Source: Bacteroidales bacterium (GTDB taxonomy: Bacteria; Bacteroidota; Bacteroidia; Bacteroidales; Marinilabiliaceae). Taken from it: 32,732 nt of DNA. Positions 6,824 to 15,815 of the stretch are shown one piece after another. Both the position numbers and the translations under genes were made by a program. The notes below the pieces were generated by a model. The model made no database searches. It saw only the letters and a list, made by a program, of their open reading frames with translations, and was not told the origin of the DNA. The DNA lies in contig DUOK01000122.1 of the NCBI GenBank assembly GCA_012838865.1, forward strand, positions 1 to 32,732, written 5' to 3'. Within the stretch, counting starts at the first letter, position 1. Every line of letters starts with the position of its first letter.

Positions 6824-7903
6824 ATGGAGCAAGAGATCAGCACGACATTGAGGGACTTACTGAACCACGAAACGCCATTTTTTGCCTATCGTCGTCCGGA
6901 GGAGGACAACTTGCACCTGGGTCGCATCACCACAGCTCGCAGCTTCAAGTATGACATGTTGGAGCAGATGCCCGAACAAGCAGGCTTTGTCATGGTCCCC
7001 TTCCATACCGGGGAAGCCCGGGCCTGGTGGCTGGGTACCGAAAAAATGGAAGCCGTCAAGCTGCCCCAAAAAGAGCGCAGACCGAACCAGTCCCCGGTGC
7101 AGAATCAGGAGGAAGACCCCGAATCCTTTGCATCCTACGCCGAACAATTCAGGCAAATGATGAGCGCCCTGACAGCCGGAAAGGTCCAAAAAGTCATTTT
7201 GTCACGGACCATCACCCTAAATCGGGATTTGAAACAAGACCTGCCCGGTATTTTTCTTCGTTTAACACAACGCTATCCCGCGGCCTTTTGTTACCTGGTG
7301 GCGAGTCCCCAAACCGGCATTTGGCTGGGCGCCTCTCCCGAATTGCTTTTTGCGCAACAAGACCGGCAATGCACTACGGTATCGCTGGCGGGGACCCGCT
7401 CCAGTGAAGGCAGTCCTTCCGACTGGACGGCCAAAGAGCGGGAGGAACAGGGGCTGGTCAGTTCCTACATCGACCAGCTTTTGGGGGACTTTGGGGTAAG
7501 CACTTATCAAAAAAACGGACCCGAAATAATAAAAGCCGGTAATCTGACGCATTTGAAAACAAGCTACAGCTTTAAACAGTCCGAAATACACAAGCTGGCA
7601 CAGTTTGTGGAAGCCTTGCATCCGACACCGGCCCTCTGCGGGGAACCCAAAATGCAGGCCATGGCACTCATCCGAAAGGTGGAGCAGCACCAACGCTTGT
7701 ATTATGGCGGTTTTATGGGTCCACTGGGAAATGCCGACTGCCACTTATTTGTCAACATTCGTTGCATGAATACAGCGCCTGGCCACAGCACCCTGTATGT
7801 AGGGGGCGGCTTAACCCGTCAATCGGAACTGCACAGCGAGTGGAACGAGACCGTCATGAAAAGCCGTACGCTTTTATCGGTACTGTCCCCCCGGCAGGCC
7901 TAA
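6824..7903 (+). CDS. menF: Isochorismate synthase
   Basis: 359 residues; cytoplasmic. It converts chorismate to isochorismate, the first step of the o-succinylbenzoate menaquinone route. The N-terminal part (1-110) is variable. The chorismate-binding domain follows: KVQKVILSRT (about 122-131), a WLGASPELLF block, SLAGTRSSEG, the acidic catalytic region ALHPTPALCGEPK, then YYGGFMGPLGNADCHLFVNI and YVGGGLTRQSELHSEWNET, whose Glu residues bind Mg2+. Somewhat shorter than E. coli MenF (431 residues), as is common in Bacteroidota. Anthranilate or salicylate enzymes of the same family are alternatives, but adjacent menD and menB settle the pathway. There are 39 bases between this gene and menD. Confidence 0.93.
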   Translation: MEQEISTTLRDLLNHETPFFAYRRPEEDNLHLGRITTARSFKYDMLEQMPEQAGFVMVPFHTGEARAWWLGTEKMEAVKLPQKERRPNQSPVQNQEEDPESFASYAEQFRQMMSALTAGKVQKVILSRTITLNRDLKQDLPGIFLRLTQRYPAAFCYLVASPQTGIWLGASPELLFAQQDRQCTTVSLAGTRSSEGSPSDWTAKEREEQGLVSSYIDQLLGDFGVSTYQKNGPEIIKAGNLTHLKTSYSFKQSEIHKLAQFVEALHPTPALCGEPKMQAMALIRKVEQHQRLYYGGFMGPLGNADCHLFVNIRCMNTAPGHSTLYVGGGLTRQSELHSEWNETVMKSRTLLSVLSPRQA

Positions 7904-7942
7904 GACCTTTTCTTTTATTGAATCTCAAACAATTCCCTTATA

Positions 7943-9637
7943 ATGAGCAAACCTATTTCTGACAAACCTATTGTAAAATCGCTGGTTGAACTCTGCCATC
8001 TGCACGGCGTGGAGCAGGTCATTCTGTCGCCCGGCTCCCGCAACGCACCGCTGATCATATCCTTCACCGGTTGCGAAAAATTTGAGTGTCTCAGCATTAC
8101 CGATGAGCGCAGCGCCGGCTATTTTGCATTGGGCCTGGCTCGTGAAACGTACAAACCCGTGGCCCTGGTCTGCACCAGTGGCACGGCTGCCCTCAATTAT
8201 GCCCCGGCTGTTGCCGAGGCCTATTACCAGCAGATACCCCTGGTGGTAATAACGGCCGACCGCCCCAAAGAATGGATTCATCAGGCCGACGGGCAGGCCA
8301 TAGAACAACCGGGCATTTACCACAATTTTATTCGCCACGAATGTACCCTGCCTTTGTCGGGGGGACATGCAGACGATGAGTGGTACATGAACCGCATCCT
8401 CAATGAGGCCTTTCATAAGTGCAAGGGCGTACATCCGGGCCCCATACACATTAATGTGCCCATGCGGGAGCCGCTCTACGGCAAAACCGTGTATCCCGAT
8501 AAACCGGCACGGAAAATTGAATTGCTGACCGGCGACAGCCGCCTCTCCGAAGAAGCCATAAGCACCCTGACCCAGGAAATTACCCGCTACGAGCGGGTTA
8601 TGGTCATCACCGGCGCCATGCATCACCAGCCCCAGCTCAAGGCGGCCCTCGATGCCCTGGCCGCCAAAGGGGTAGTGATCCTTACGGAGACCTTGTCCAA
8701 TCTCGATGGCGACCATTACATCCGCAACATGGACCGGGTAGTGGCTACCGTGTCGGAGGACGAGCAACTGTTCTTCAGCCCCGACCTCCTCATTACCCTG
8801 GACGTGCCGGTGCTTTCTAAAATGGTCAAGAAAATCATTCGTCAGCGCAAACCCCACCTGCACTGGCATTTCAGCAACCAGACCCATGTGACCGACACCT
8901 ACCAGTCGCTCACCCGCCTGATCAAAGGCGACGCAGCACACATTCTGCAACAGGTGGCCGACGGCATGGAGCCGCGCGAAAAACGCTTCAGCGACACATG
9001 GACCAAACGTGCAGCCCAGGCGGCTGAACGCCACGAACAGTATTTTGAAAAACTGGCGTGGAGCGATCTAAAACTCTTTCGCCTGCTGAGTCGCACCACC
9101 CTGCCCCGTTTGCAGGTGCATCTGGGCAACAGCACTCCCGTACGCTACGCCCAGTTGTTCGACTGGCAAAAGGGACTCACCTGGTACGCCAACCGGGGCA
9201 CGAGCGGTATCGACGGTTGCGTGAGTACGGCAGCAGGAGCCGCCTATAAGGCAGAGCGACCGGTTTTACTGGTGGTGGGCGATTTATCCTTCTTTTACGA
9301 CAGCAATGGCTTGTGGAACAACTACCTGCCGACCAATTTCCGCATCATGGTCATCAACAATGGCGGAGGCGGCATTTTCCGTTTTATTGAAGGCCCCTCC
9401 GACACCGAAGAACTGGAACAATTCTTCGAAACCCGGCACAGCCACAACGCCAGGGGTATTGCAGAAACTTTTGGTTTGGACTATATTGCCTGTCGCGATG
9501 AAGAAAGTTTCAGTTCATCCCTGGCCACTTTCTTTGAACCTTCTGAAAAGCCCCGTGTTATGGAAGTGTTTACCCCCAACGTGGAAAACGGCAAGCTGCT
9601 GAAAAAATATTTCAAATACCTGAACAATCAACTTTAA
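7943..9637 (+). CDS. menD: 2-succinyl-5-enolpyruvyl-6-hydroxy-3-cyclohexene-1-carboxylate synthase
   Basis: 564 residues, near the usual family length. A thiamine-diphosphate enzyme that joins isochorismate with 2-oxoglutarate, releasing CO2. The N-terminal Pyr domain has VEQVILSPGSRNAPL and TDERSAGYFALGLA; the Glu in DERSAG is the conserved activator of the cofactor. The central domain includes IPLVVITADRPKEW. The PP domain holds the cofactor/Mg2+ motif starting VGDLSFFYDSNGLWNN (about 445-460) and ending INNGGGGIF. It is the second gene of a tight operon: only 6 bases separate its stop from the menB ATG. Confidence 0.96.
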   Translation: MSKPISDKPIVKSLVELCHLHGVEQVILSPGSRNAPLIISFTGCEKFECLSITDERSAGYFALGLARETYKPVALVCTSGTAALNYAPAVAEAYYQQIPLVVITADRPKEWIHQADGQAIEQPGIYHNFIRHECTLPLSGGHADDEWYMNRILNEAFHKCKGVHPGPIHINVPMREPLYGKTVYPDKPARKIELLTGDSRLSEEAISTLTQEITRYERVMVITGAMHHQPQLKAALDALAAKGVVILTETLSNLDGDHYIRNMDRVVATVSEDEQLFFSPDLLITLDVPVLSKMVKKIIRQRKPHLHWHFSNQTHVTDTYQSLTRLIKGDAAHILQQVADGMEPREKRFSDTWTKRAAQAAERHEQYFEKLAWSDLKLFRLLSRTTLPRLQVHLGNSTPVRYAQLFDWQKGLTWYANRGTSGIDGCVSTAAGAAYKAERPVLLVVGDLSFFYDSNGLWNNYLPTNFRIMVINNGGGGIFRFIEGPSDTEELEQFFETRHSHNARGIAETFGLDYIACRDEESFSSSLATFFEPSEKPRVMEVFTPNVENGKLLKKYFKYLNNQL

Positions 9638-9643
9638 GGAACC

Positions 9644-10459
9644 ATGCGCAACTGGAAAAGTGAAAAAGAATACAGCGATATTTTATTTGAGTCGTGGGAA
9701 GGCGTAGCCAAAATCACCATCAATCGACCCCGTGTGTACAACGCTTTCCGGCCCGAGACCGTAAAGCAACTGATTGAAGCTTTTGACATTTGTCGCGAGC
9801 GGCAAGACATCGGTGTAATTGTACTCACCGGCGCAGGCGACAAGGCCTTTTGCTCGGGTGGCGATCAAAACGTTAAGGGACACGGGGGCTACATCGATGA
9901 AGGCGGGGTACCCCGTCTGAATGTCTTGGATCTGCACAAGCGCATTCGCACCATGCCCAAGCCCGTAGTGGCCATGGTTAACGGTTATGCCATTGGGGGT
10001 GGACACGTGCTGCACGTAGTGTGCGACCTTACCGTAGCCAGCGAGAATGCCATTTTTGGTCAGAGTGGCCCCAAAGTGGGCAGCTTCGATGGGGGCTTTG
10101 GCTCCTCTTATCTGGCACGACACGTGGGACAGAAAAAAGCGCGTGAAATCTGGTTCCTTTGCCAGCAATACTCGGCCAAAGAGGCCGAAGACATGGGGCT
10201 CGTCAACAAAGTGGTGCCCCTTGAGCAACTGGAAGACACCACCATGGAATGGTGCAAGATTATGCTTCAACGCAGTCCCATGGCCCTGCGTATGATCAAG
10301 CGGGGACTCAATGCCGAACTCGACGGACAAACCGGCATTATGGAATTGGCCGGCGATGCCACCCTGATGTTCTACCTCATGGAAGAGGCCCAGGAAGGCC
10401 GCAAGGCCTTTCTCGAAAAAAGGGATCCCAATTTCGACCAGTTCCCCAAATTTCCATAA
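9644..10459 (+). CDS. menB: 1,4-dihydroxy-2-naphthoyl-CoA synthase
   Basis: 271 residues, a crotonase-fold enzyme that closes the second ring of menaquinone from o-succinylbenzoyl-CoA. Seen motifs: [15 protein letters not shown]; the CoA/oxyanion segment [11 protein letters not shown] (about 66-76); [19 protein letters not shown] with the second oxyanion Gly pair; and [19 protein letters not shown], which is characteristic of MenB rather than generic enoyl-CoA hydratase. The end [12 protein letters not shown] is also typical. menC and menE, which make its substrate, are not in this window, so the operon here is partial. No clear terminator follows. Confidence 0.96.
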   Translation: MRNWKSEKEYSDILFESWEGVAKITINRPRVYNAFRPETVKQLIEAFDICRERQDIGVIVLTGAGDKAFCSGGDQNVKGHGGYIDEGGVPRLNVLDLHKRIRTMPKPVVAMVNGYAIGGGHVLHVVCDLTVASENAIFGQSGPKVGSFDGGFGSSYLARHVGQKKAREIWFLCQQYSAKEAEDMGLVNKVVPLEQLEDTTMEWCKIMLQRSPMALRMIKRGLNAELDGQTGIMELAGDATLMFYLMEEAQEGRKAFLEKRDPNFDQFPKFP

Positions 10460-10514
10460 AGCAGCATCCAAAAATATTCCGCGACGCTTGCACTGGTCTT
10501 CCCAAACTAAATCG

Positions 10515-10522
10515 TAACTTTA
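10515..10522 (+). promoter_or_regulatory. Possible -7 box before the GNAT/nitrilase gene
   Basis: TAACTTTA, one base from TAnnTTTG, lies 56 bases downstream of menB and about 100 bases before the next ATG. It would place the repeat cluster at 10524-10617 in the 5' leader. Confidence 0.3.
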
Positions 10523-10523
10523 T

Positions 10524-10617
10524 TCGTGCAATGAGCTCCGCTGATCTTCGACTCGTGCAATTAGTGGACCCAAATAAGTTAATCCCTTCGTGTAATTAGT
10601 GGACAAAATTAGTGGAC
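10524..10617 (+). repeat. Cluster of short direct repeats in the menB to GNAT/nitrilase interval
   Basis: TCGTGYAATTAGTGGAC occurs at 10553-10569 and 10588-10604 (16/17 identical, offset 35). The core AATTAGTGGAC recurs a third time at 10607-10617 (offset 13, in tandem). A shorter TCGTGCAAT is at 10524-10532. The last copy ends 2 bases before the ATG at 10620. They could be operator sites or the debris of a mobile-element end. Confidence 0.75.
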
Positions 10618-10619
10618 CC

Positions 10620-12161
10620 ATGAGCGACATCAAAAACGTAGAACTGCGCAACCTCAACATACAAGATTACGAAGAGCTGAAAAGTGCCATGATGAAGGCC
10701 TACGAAAAGTGGCCTGAGTCGTACTGGCGCGAGCACGAAATCAGGACCCTGCTCAATATTTTTCCCATGGGGCAGATCGGCGTACTGGTGGATGGCGTTA
10801 TTGTGGGCTGCGCCCTGTCCATTATCGTAAAATACGAGCTGTACAGCGATGAGCACAGCTACAAGGACATCACGGGCAACTATACCTTTTCGACCCACAA
10901 CCCCAAGGGCGATGTGCTGTACGGCATCGACATGTTTATCCAGCCCGACTACCGGGGGTTGCGACTGGGACGGAGACTTTACGATGCACGCAAGGAATTG
11001 TGCGAGCAGCTCAACCTCAAGGCCATTGTATTTGGGGGACGCATGCCCGGCTACCACAAAATGGCGGCCGAGCTCACCCCCAAAGAATACCTGCAGAAAG
11101 TCAAGAACAAGGAGATTTACGATCCTACGCTGACTTTTCAGATGGCCAACGATTTCCACGTTAAAAAAGTGTTGACCGAATATCTGCCGGGCGATAAGGA
11201 GTCGCGCGACTATGCGGTACTGATGCAGTGGGACAACATTTACTACACCAAAAAATCACGGGAGCTCAAGCAACAGAAATCGGTCATTCGCCTGGGTTTG
11301 GTGCAATGGCAAATGCGGCAGTACGCGACTTCGGAGGACATGTACGAACAGATCGAGTATTTTGTGGATGCCGTATCGGCCTACAAAAGCGACTTCATTT
11401 TGTTTCCGGAGTTTTTCAATGCGCCGCTCATGGCCAAATACAACCACCTGTCGGAGCCCGAAGCCATACGTAAACTGGCCGAATACACCGAAGATGTGCG
11501 CGACCGCTTCATACAGCTGGCCATCAGCTACAACGTCAACATCATCACCGGAAGCATGCCCATGGTGCGCGACGACAAGTTGTACAATGTCGGCTACCTC
11601 TGTCGCCGCAACGGCACCCATGAAATCTACGAGAAAATTCACGTCACGCCCGACGAAGTCAAGGCTTGGGGACTCTCAGGCAGCGACATGCTGCGGGTCT
11701 ACGAAACCGACTGCGGAAAAATAGGGGTGCTCATTTGCTACGATGTGGAGTTTCCGGAACTGGCACGGATACTGGCCGACCAGGGTATGAAAATTTTGTT
11801 TGTCCCCTTCCTGACCGACACACAAAACGGATACAGTCGGGTGCGCTACTGCGCCCGTGCACGGGCCATCGAAAACGAATGTTTCGTAGCCATTGCCGGC
11901 TCGGTAGGCAACCTGCCCAAGGTGCACAACATGAACATCCAGTACGCCCAATCCGCCGTGTTTACGCCCTGCGACTTTGCCTTTCCCACCAACGGGGTAA
12001 AGACCGAAGCAACACCCAATACCGAAATGATTCTGGTATCGGATGTAGATCTGGATTTGCTGTCCGAACTCCACACCTACGGCAGTGTGCGCAACCTGAA
12101 GGACCGTCGCACCGACGTTTTCGACCTCAAACTCATCAACGGAAAAGACAAGGACGCTTAA
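10620..12161 (+). CDS. GNAT acetyltransferase fused to a carbon-nitrogen hydrolase (nitrilase superfamily)
   Basis: 513 residues from ATG 10620; a GTG at 10599 within the repeats would add seven residues (VDKISGP) and is less likely. Residues about 5-190 form a GNAT domain: VELRNLNIQDYEEL, then DMFIQPDYRGLRLGRRLYDA, whose RGLRLGRRL matches the acetyl-CoA pyrophosphate loop R/Q-x-x-G-x-G/R. Residues about 225-500 form a nitrilase domain with the Glu-Lys-Cys triad: FILFPEFFNAP (Glu about 264), IYEKIHVTPDE (Lys about 338), GVLICYDVEFPE (Cys about 374). Bifunctional proteins of this layout are known in Bacteroidota and other phyla, but the substrate is unknown; amide hydrolysis coupled to N-acetylation is inferred. 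The stop overlaps the convergent MFS remnant by TTAA. Confidence 0.9.
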   Translation: MSDIKNVELRNLNIQDYEELKSAMMKAYEKWPESYWREHEIRTLLNIFPMGQIGVLVDGVIVGCALSIIVKYELYSDEHSYKDITGNYTFSTHNPKGDVLYGIDMFIQPDYRGLRLGRRLYDARKELCEQLNLKAIVFGGRMPGYHKMAAELTPKEYLQKVKNKEIYDPTLTFQMANDFHVKKVLTEYLPGDKESRDYAVLMQWDNIYYTKKSRELKQQKSVIRLGLVQWQMRQYATSEDMYEQIEYFVDAVSAYKSDFILFPEFFNAPLMAKYNHLSEPEAIRKLAEYTEDVRDRFIQLAISYNVNIITGSMPMVRDDKLYNVGYLCRRNGTHEIYEKIHVTPDEVKAWGLSGSDMLRVYETDCGKIGVLICYDVEFPELARILADQGMKILFVPFLTDTQNGYSRVRYCARARAIENECFVAIAGSVGNLPKVHNMNIQYAQSAVFTPCDFAFPTNGVKTEATPNTEMILVSDVDLDLLSELHTYGSVRNLKDRRTDVFDLKLINGKDKDA

Positions 12162-12870
12162 GCACGGGGCGCGTGTTGTGCCTCAGCGGCCGCTTGGCGT
12201 CTTTTCTTACGGATATAGCTGATTAAGAAAAGGAGGCTGCCTGCCAGACTCATCAGGGCTGCCAGGTAAATGGCGGCAGAAAAATTGCCGGACAAATCGT
12301 ACAAATACCCCCCGCTAAAAGGCCCCGCGATACCGGCGATGGCATAACCCAAAAACACATAGGGATAAACAAGCCCAAGATTGGCTACCCCAAATACGGT
12401 GGCGCAATGGCCACGCCCTGCAACAACAAAGCCATAAAGACATTGAGACTGGCACTCCAGTGATCAGTAAGAGCCCCCCAGGTCAGGCGACCCAAAAAAT
12501 TGGCCACGGCAAAAAGAGATACGCTGTGCACCAGTGTCACCGACGAAATACCTCCTTCTTCCCCAATTAACTTTAAACTGCCTATGATCAATAAACCGGC
12601 AAAAGTCCCCAGAAAAATCCCTGTAAAAAAGCGCAGGAAATAGCCCGAACGTAAAAACTGACGGACCGAAAGCTTGTCGCCCCGAACGATTTTAGCCTGA
12701 GGTCTTATCAGCAGAGAAAACAGCACAATGAGCGCACCATAGACCACCCCGACCAGACTGAGCAGTTGGAGCACATTGCGCCCGCTGTCCAGCACCAAAG
12801 CGGCCCATTCGGACATAAACACGGCACCCAGACCAAAACCTGCGGCAGCAATACCGGTAATCAGCCTCCA
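12158..12870 (-). pseudogene. Decayed MFS transporter (OFA/oxalate-formate antiporter-like), N-terminus missing and frameshifted
   Basis: Two minus-strand blocks in different frames together form the latter part of a 12-helix MFS protein. The upstream block starts LITGIAAAGFGLGAVFMSEW (from about 12864), typical of the helix-5 region of OFA-family transporters, and runs to about 12395 with clear membrane segments (LLSLVGVVYGALIVLFSLLI, FAVANFLGRLTWGALTDHW). The second block begins around VFGVANLGLVYPYVFLGYAI and ends with FLISYIRKKRR at 12158. The frame changes near 12390-12400. A TGA interrupts the frame at 12871-12873, and the first four to five helices are absent before trkH begins. A single sequencing error would not explain both the truncation and the shift, so this is most likely a true pseudogene. 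Confidence 0.8.
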
Positions 12871-12914
12871 TCAAAAGACCAATGATGAGAAAGCCCTAAT
12901 GACCCAAACGGGGC

Positions 12915-14360
12915 CTAACGCTCCCAGAAGGTACTGGTAAAGAGAATAAGCACGGTGGTGAGTTCCAAGCGTCCGATCAACATCAAAAAGGACAAGAGCA
13001 CCTTGCCGGCATCGGGCATGTGGGCATAGGTGGCTGCCGGGCCTACTGTTCCAATTCCAGGCCCCACACCGCCCATATTGGCGGCAACGGCTCCTACTGA
13101 GGTCAGGACGTCCTCCCCCAAAAAAACCATGATGATGGACCCGGCGGTGAAGGTCAGCAGGTACAAAACCAAAAAAGAAACGAGACTGCCCACCTTTTCA
13201 TCGTCGATTACCTCACCATTTATTTTCAGAAGACTGACGCTGTTGGGATGCACCATGCGCCGGAAGTGAAGCATCACATTGCGAAAGGAGACGACGTGTC
13301 GAATGACTTTTATACCGCCACCGGTACTGCCTACACTGGCCCCGACAAACATCAATAGAAAAATAAGCATCCAGGCTTCCTGCGGCCACTTCAAATAATC
13401 GGTGGTAGCAAAACCGGTGGTGGTCATGATGGAAACCACCTGAAAAAAACTGTCGCGCAAGGCCTGTTCCAGACCAAAATCTTCCTTGAAGTAAAGAACG
13501 GAGGCAATCAGCAGGGCAATTACCAAGACGATGCCGGAATAGGTGCGCAATTCCAGATTGGAAAAAACGCGCTTAAAACGCCCTTTAACAAAGTGATAAT
13601 GCAGATAAAAGTTGATCCCGGCCAGGAACATAAACAATAACACCACATATTGGGCATAGGACGAATAGGCCGCCATACTGGCATTGCGGGTACTGAAACC
13701 ACCGGTGGCCATCGTGCTGAAGGCGTGGTTCATGGCATCGAAAAAATCCATGTCACCGGCCCATAAAAGGCCCATAAGCACAAAAGTGAGCGTAACATAA
13801 ACGCCCCATAGTCGCTTGGCGGTGCTGGCGGTCTTGGGGGTCAGCTTTTCATAAGAAATTCCCGAAGCCTCATTCTTAAACAGGTTGTAGCCCCCAATAC
13901 GCAACAGGGGCAGGATGGCTACGACAAGAACAATGATGCCCATGCCGCCGATCCAATGGGTGAGACTGCGCCAATACAGGATGCTCTTGGGCAGCACCTC
14001 AATGTCGTTAAGTATCGACGACCCGGTGGTGGTAAATCCGCTGACCGTTTCAAAAACCGCGTCGTAACCATTGGGTATGGCTCCGGTAAGCAAATAAGGC
14101 AGCGTGCCGAAAATAGAAATAATGACCCAGGTAAAAGTCACCGTAAAATAACTGTCTTTAAGTCCCAGCTCCTTTTTAAGGTCGCGCAGCGTGAAAAAAT
14201 ACATGGCTGTACCGGCGGCCAGGGTCAGGAGCGACGACAACAGAAGCTCGCCGATAACTTCCTCCTTGTAAACCAGGGCCCAAATGATGCTGGTGAGCAT
14301 AAAGGCGCCCAACAAGATGAGCACACGACCAAAAATATTTAGGATAAAGCGAAAGTTCAT
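12915..14360 (-). CDS. trkH: TrkH/KtrB-family potassium uptake channel subunit
   Basis: 481 residues, inner-membrane K+ transporter of the superfamily of K transporters. The four pore loops are visible in order: VSGFTTTGSS, FSTMATGGFST, VSIMTTTGFATTDY and ANMGGVGPGIGTVG, each with the selectivity-filter Gly. Between them are MPM-type membrane helices, and THWIGGMGIIVLVVAILPLL is the conserved post-filter segment. TrkH normally works with a cytoplasmic nucleotide-binding TrkA partner; none is adjacent (the upstream gene is an rRNA methyltransferase, the downstream one a pseudogene), so TrkA must be encoded elsewhere. A good promoter sits directly upstream. Confidence 0.93.
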   Translation of the reverse strand: MNFRFILNIFGRVLILLGAFMLTSIIWALVYKEEVIGELLLSSLLTLAAGTAMYFFTLRDLKKELGLKDSYFTVTFTWVIISIFGTLPYLLTGAIPNGYDAVFETVSGFTTTGSSILNDIEVLPKSILYWRSLTHWIGGMGIIVLVVAILPLLRIGGYNLFKNEASGISYEKLTPKTASTAKRLWGVYVTLTFVLMGLLWAGDMDFFDAMNHAFSTMATGGFSTRNASMAAYSSYAQYVVLLFMFLAGINFYLHYHFVKGRFKRVFSNLELRTYSGIVLVIALLIASVLYFKEDFGLEQALRDSFFQVVSIMTTTGFATTDYLKWPQEAWMLIFLLMFVGASVGSTGGGIKVIRHVVSFRNVMLHFRRMVHPNSVSLLKINGEVIDDEKVGSLVSFLVLYLLTFTAGSIIMVFLGEDVLTSVGAVAANMGGVGPGIGTVGPAATYAHMPDAGKVLLSFLMLIGRLELTTVLILFTSTFWER

Positions 14361-14379
14361 TCTCAGGGACTAAGCAAAA

Positions 14380-14411
14380 CAAAGTTAAGCGTTCTTTCAA
14401 GGCGGCGCAAA
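14380..14411 (-). promoter_or_regulatory. Promoter of trkH
   Basis: On the minus strand TTTG (14408-14411), a 20-base spacer, then TAACTTTG (14380-14387), a perfect Bacteroidota -33/-7 pair. The -7 box lies 19 bases upstream of the trkH ATG, so trkH can be expressed apart from the genes before it. Confidence 0.6.
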
Positions 14412-14439
14412 TGTAGTCAAATATGCGACATCATAAAAA

Positions 14440-15810
14440 CTATTGGGGCAAAGACATCCGTATCCGCCAGGGAGCAGGAAACAGATTGTTGATGCGACGA
14501 CCAATGTTTTTTCCGAAACCCAGGGCAGCACCCGCATAGCTGAGCAAGACATAGCCCCTGGGCAGGTCCTGTGGCGCCTCGAGCGCCTCTCCCTTCAGAT
14601 AGCGCAGGGCGGCAGACAAGTCTGGTTCATATCCCGGGAAGGCCCCGGGATGTAAAGAAGTGCTCAGTGCCAGTTCGGCGGCGGGCACCCAATGCGCCTT
14701 TAAAGCCTGTCCCAAAAGCACCCCATAACTCAACACATCCACGTGCCGCTGCAGAAGCTGCAATAAGCCCTGCTGTTCCGCTGGGAAGGCGCGCCATCCT
14801 TCCTGCGCCTCTTCAAAATGCCACGCACCCGACACCAAAAGTCGATTGAGCTCAGCAGGGACTGCCGCTTTCCGGTCTTTCTTTTTTTCAGCCTTGGGGG
14901 CCGAAAATGCAGAAACCCCACTGGTTTTACGCAACAGAGCCACAAAAAAGCCCTCTCCCTTTACCTTATGCGGATAAAAAGCCAGGCCGTTGCCCTGGTC
15001 CACCGGCAGAGCCACCGTACCCCAGTCTCCCGGCACCCGCAATGGCAAGATCTCTGCACCGTACTCAGCGGCCAACCAGCGCAAATGGGCCTCGTTTTCC
15101 TCGGGATTAAAGGTACAGGTGCTGTAAATCAGGTAACCGCCCTGCTTAAGGGCGGGCCAGGCCGCACTTAAAATACGCTGCTGACGCAGGGCACAATGCC
15201 GGGCATTGTCGCTGCTCCATTCCTCAATGGCCCGGACATCCTTGCGGAACATGCCCTCGCCGCTACAGGGGGCATCGACCACCATCAAATCAAAAAGACC
15301 TTCCAATGCTGAAAAAGCCGATGGGTCGCTGCGTGTAACCACTTGGTTTACCTGTCCCCATTTGGCCATATTTTCAGCCAAAACATTGGCGCGGGACTTG
15401 ATGACCTCATTGCTGACGAGCAAGCCTCTGCCGTCCAAAAAAGCGGACATCAGGGTGCTTTTGCCACCGGGTGCTCCACACAAATCGAGCAAAACGGGAT
15501 CATCTGGCAGCCGGTCGTCCAACTGCTTCAAAATCCAGTCCAACACCATACTGCTGGCTTCCTGTGGATAGTAAGAGCCGGCATGAAAAAAGGGATCGAG
15601 GGTGTAAACCGGCTTCTCCGGCAAATATCTTCCGTTGGCACACCAGGGAACCATTTCAGCCTGGTCAAAATGGGGCGGACTCACTTTTTGAGGATTCAAT
15701 CGCAGCGAAACGGGTGCCGGGGCCTCCAGCGCCTGAAAAAAAAGCTGCTGCTCACTCCCCATTTGGGCGGCGATGCGACTGCGAAAGGCTTCCGGCAAAA
15801 TAAGGGTCAT
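14440..15810 (-). CDS. rRNA cytosine-C5 methyltransferase, RsmF/NOL1-NOP2-Sun type
   Basis: 456 residues. S-adenosylmethionine-dependent methylation of cytosine-5 in rRNA (RsmF in E. coli acts on C1407 of 16S RNA; the exact target here is not shown). The N-terminal RNA-binding region includes SLRLNPQK and AGSYYPQEASSM. The Rossmann methyltransferase core has LLDLCGAPGGKSTLM (SAM binding), VSNEVIKSRANVL, VVDAPCSGEGMFRKD (motif IV with the release Cys) and YSTCTFNPEENE (motif VI with the catalytic Cys). The C-terminal roughly 150 residues form the RsmF-type PUA-like extension (LRYLKGEAL, RGYVLLSYAGAALGFGKN). Five bases separate it from the upstream nucleoid-protein gene, suggesting one transcript. 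Confidence 0.92.
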   Translation of the reverse strand: MTLILPEAFRSRIAAQMGSEQQLFFQALEAPAPVSLRLNPQKVSPPHFDQAEMVPWCANGRYLPEKPVYTLDPFFHAGSYYPQEASSMVLDWILKQLDDRLPDDPVLLDLCGAPGGKSTLMSAFLDGRGLLVSNEVIKSRANVLAENMAKWGQVNQVVTRSDPSAFSALEGLFDLMVVDAPCSGEGMFRKDVRAIEEWSSDNARHCALRQQRILSAAWPALKQGGYLIYSTCTFNPEENEAHLRWLAAEYGAEILPLRVPGDWGTVALPVDQGNGLAFYPHKVKGEGFFVALLRKTSGVSAFSAPKAEKKKDRKAAVPAELNRLLVSGAWHFEEAQEGWRAFPAEQQGLLQLLQRHVDVLSYGVLLGQALKAHWVPAAELALSTSLHPGAFPGYEPDLSAALRYLKGEALEAPQDLPRGYVLLSYAGAALGFGKNIGRRINNLFPAPWRIRMSLPQ

Positions 15811-15815
15811 AGTGC

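Noticed and set aside
7925-9034. Long minus-strand open frame (369 codons) across menD
   Set aside because: It lies opposite the strongly recognisable menD, has no family features and reflects codon bias of the true gene.
9683-10471. Minus-strand open frame of 262 codons
   Set aside because: Antisense to menB and without recognisable features.
10524-10617. CRISPR-like array
   Set aside because: Repeat units are only 9-17 bases, unevenly spaced, and there are no cas genes nearby.
12692-12874. Minus-strand open frame of 60 codons inside the MFS remnant
   Set aside because: Out of frame with the recognisable transporter sequence; a shadow of the decayed gene.
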